Shown one piece after another: positions 63,946-64,000 of a stretch of 64,000 nucleotides of DNA. Under the pieces are notes generated by a model. It searched no databases, was not told the origin of the DNA, and was given only the letters and a program-made list of their open reading frames with translations. Both the position numbers and the translations under genes were made by a program. The stretch's first letter is position 1. The number at the start of each line of letters is the position of its first letter. This stretch comes from Pseudomonas sp. 21 (GTDB taxonomy: Bacteria; Pseudomonadota; Gammaproteobacteria; Pseudomonadales; Pseudomonadaceae): positions 325,261 through 389,260 of the forward strand of contig NZ_JYOA01000007.1 in NCBI RefSeq assembly GCF_000955805.1, written 5' to 3'.

Positions 63946-64000
63946 TTCGCGAGCAAGCTCGCTCCTACAGGGGGACGCCGGCGCGCTCTTTGTAGGAGCG
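63946..64000. repeat. REP-like inverted pair, cut by the window end
   Basis: GAGCAAGCTCGCTCCTAC and a following GTAGGAGCG repeat the family of 24571-24637. Confidence 0.75.

Larger units (their letters stand above)
63692..64000. other. Region beyond fliD
   Basis: Only the sigma-54 promoter and REP elements are seen. No gene starts here; the next genes lie outside the window. Confidence 0.6.

Noticed and set aside
1..64000. CRISPR arrays, rRNA genes, insertion sequences
   Set aside because: No regularly spaced repeats with unique spacers, no rRNA sequence and no transposase were seen. The short repeats present are REP-type palindromes and coding tandem repeats.

Overview
The window is a high-GC Pseudomonas chromosome, most like the P. 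aeruginosa / P. nitroreducens / P. citronellolis side of the genus. The left end carries the hallmark block algP, algQ, dsbH, hemY-hemX-hemD-hemC, algR, algZ(fimS), argH, and Pseudomonas-type REP palindromes recur throughout. Species assignment is inference only.

Layout. 1-13.3 kb: alginate/twitching regulators, late tetrapyrrole-synthesis genes, argH, and a degenerate-receiver HDOD protein. 13.3-16.2 kb: gabD-gabT (GABA catabolism). 16.87 kb: tRNA-Arg(CCG). 17-20.1 kb: small envelope and signalling genes, including an SLT-like lipoprotein gene broken by an in-frame TAG. 20.2-32.7 kb: an organosulfur-scavenging island. It holds a TonB-dependent receptor and a sulfonate-type binding protein, a HicAB toxin-antitoxin module, a class II aldolase-like gene read leftward from a good sigma-54 promoter, and a rightward operon. 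That operon encodes an SsuD-like flavin monooxygenase, two tandem DszB-like proteins (cytoplasmic desulfinase fold), an MFS exporter/importer, two ABC permeases and an ABC ATPase. 32.8-35.6 kb: a SulP-type anion transporter and an mdtJI-like SMR pair. 35.9-47.3 kb: flgL, K, J, I, H, G, F, E, D, C, B (leftward) and flgA (rightward). 47.4-54.4 kb: an ATP-grasp enzyme and a six-gene phospholipid-remodelling operon resembling PA2536-PA2541. 54.8-63.7 kb: flagellin, a ToxR/ToxS-like membrane regulator pair, and fliD-fliS-fliT-fliK-fliL-fliA-motA-motB. That order is the lafB-C-X-E-F-S-T-U order of Vibrio/Aeromonas lateral flagella, so this appears to be a second (lateral-type) flagellar system. Its export apparatus, basal-body switch and master regulator are not in the window.

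Most interesting candidate system: the organosulfur island. The pairing of an LLM flavin monooxygenase with DszB-like proteins resembles the end of the 4S desulfurisation route (monooxygenase to sulfinate, desulfinase to sulfite). The first DszB-like protein keeps the Cys/His/Arg catalytic set; its tandem paralog has Ser in place of Cys. The SsuD-like enzyme has lost the residues that mark true alkanesulfonate monooxygenases. Both transcription units of the island are preceded by the same 18-bp motif followed by a CAGCAGCACA block, which suggests a shared leader or attenuator. The exact substrate cannot be read from sequence.
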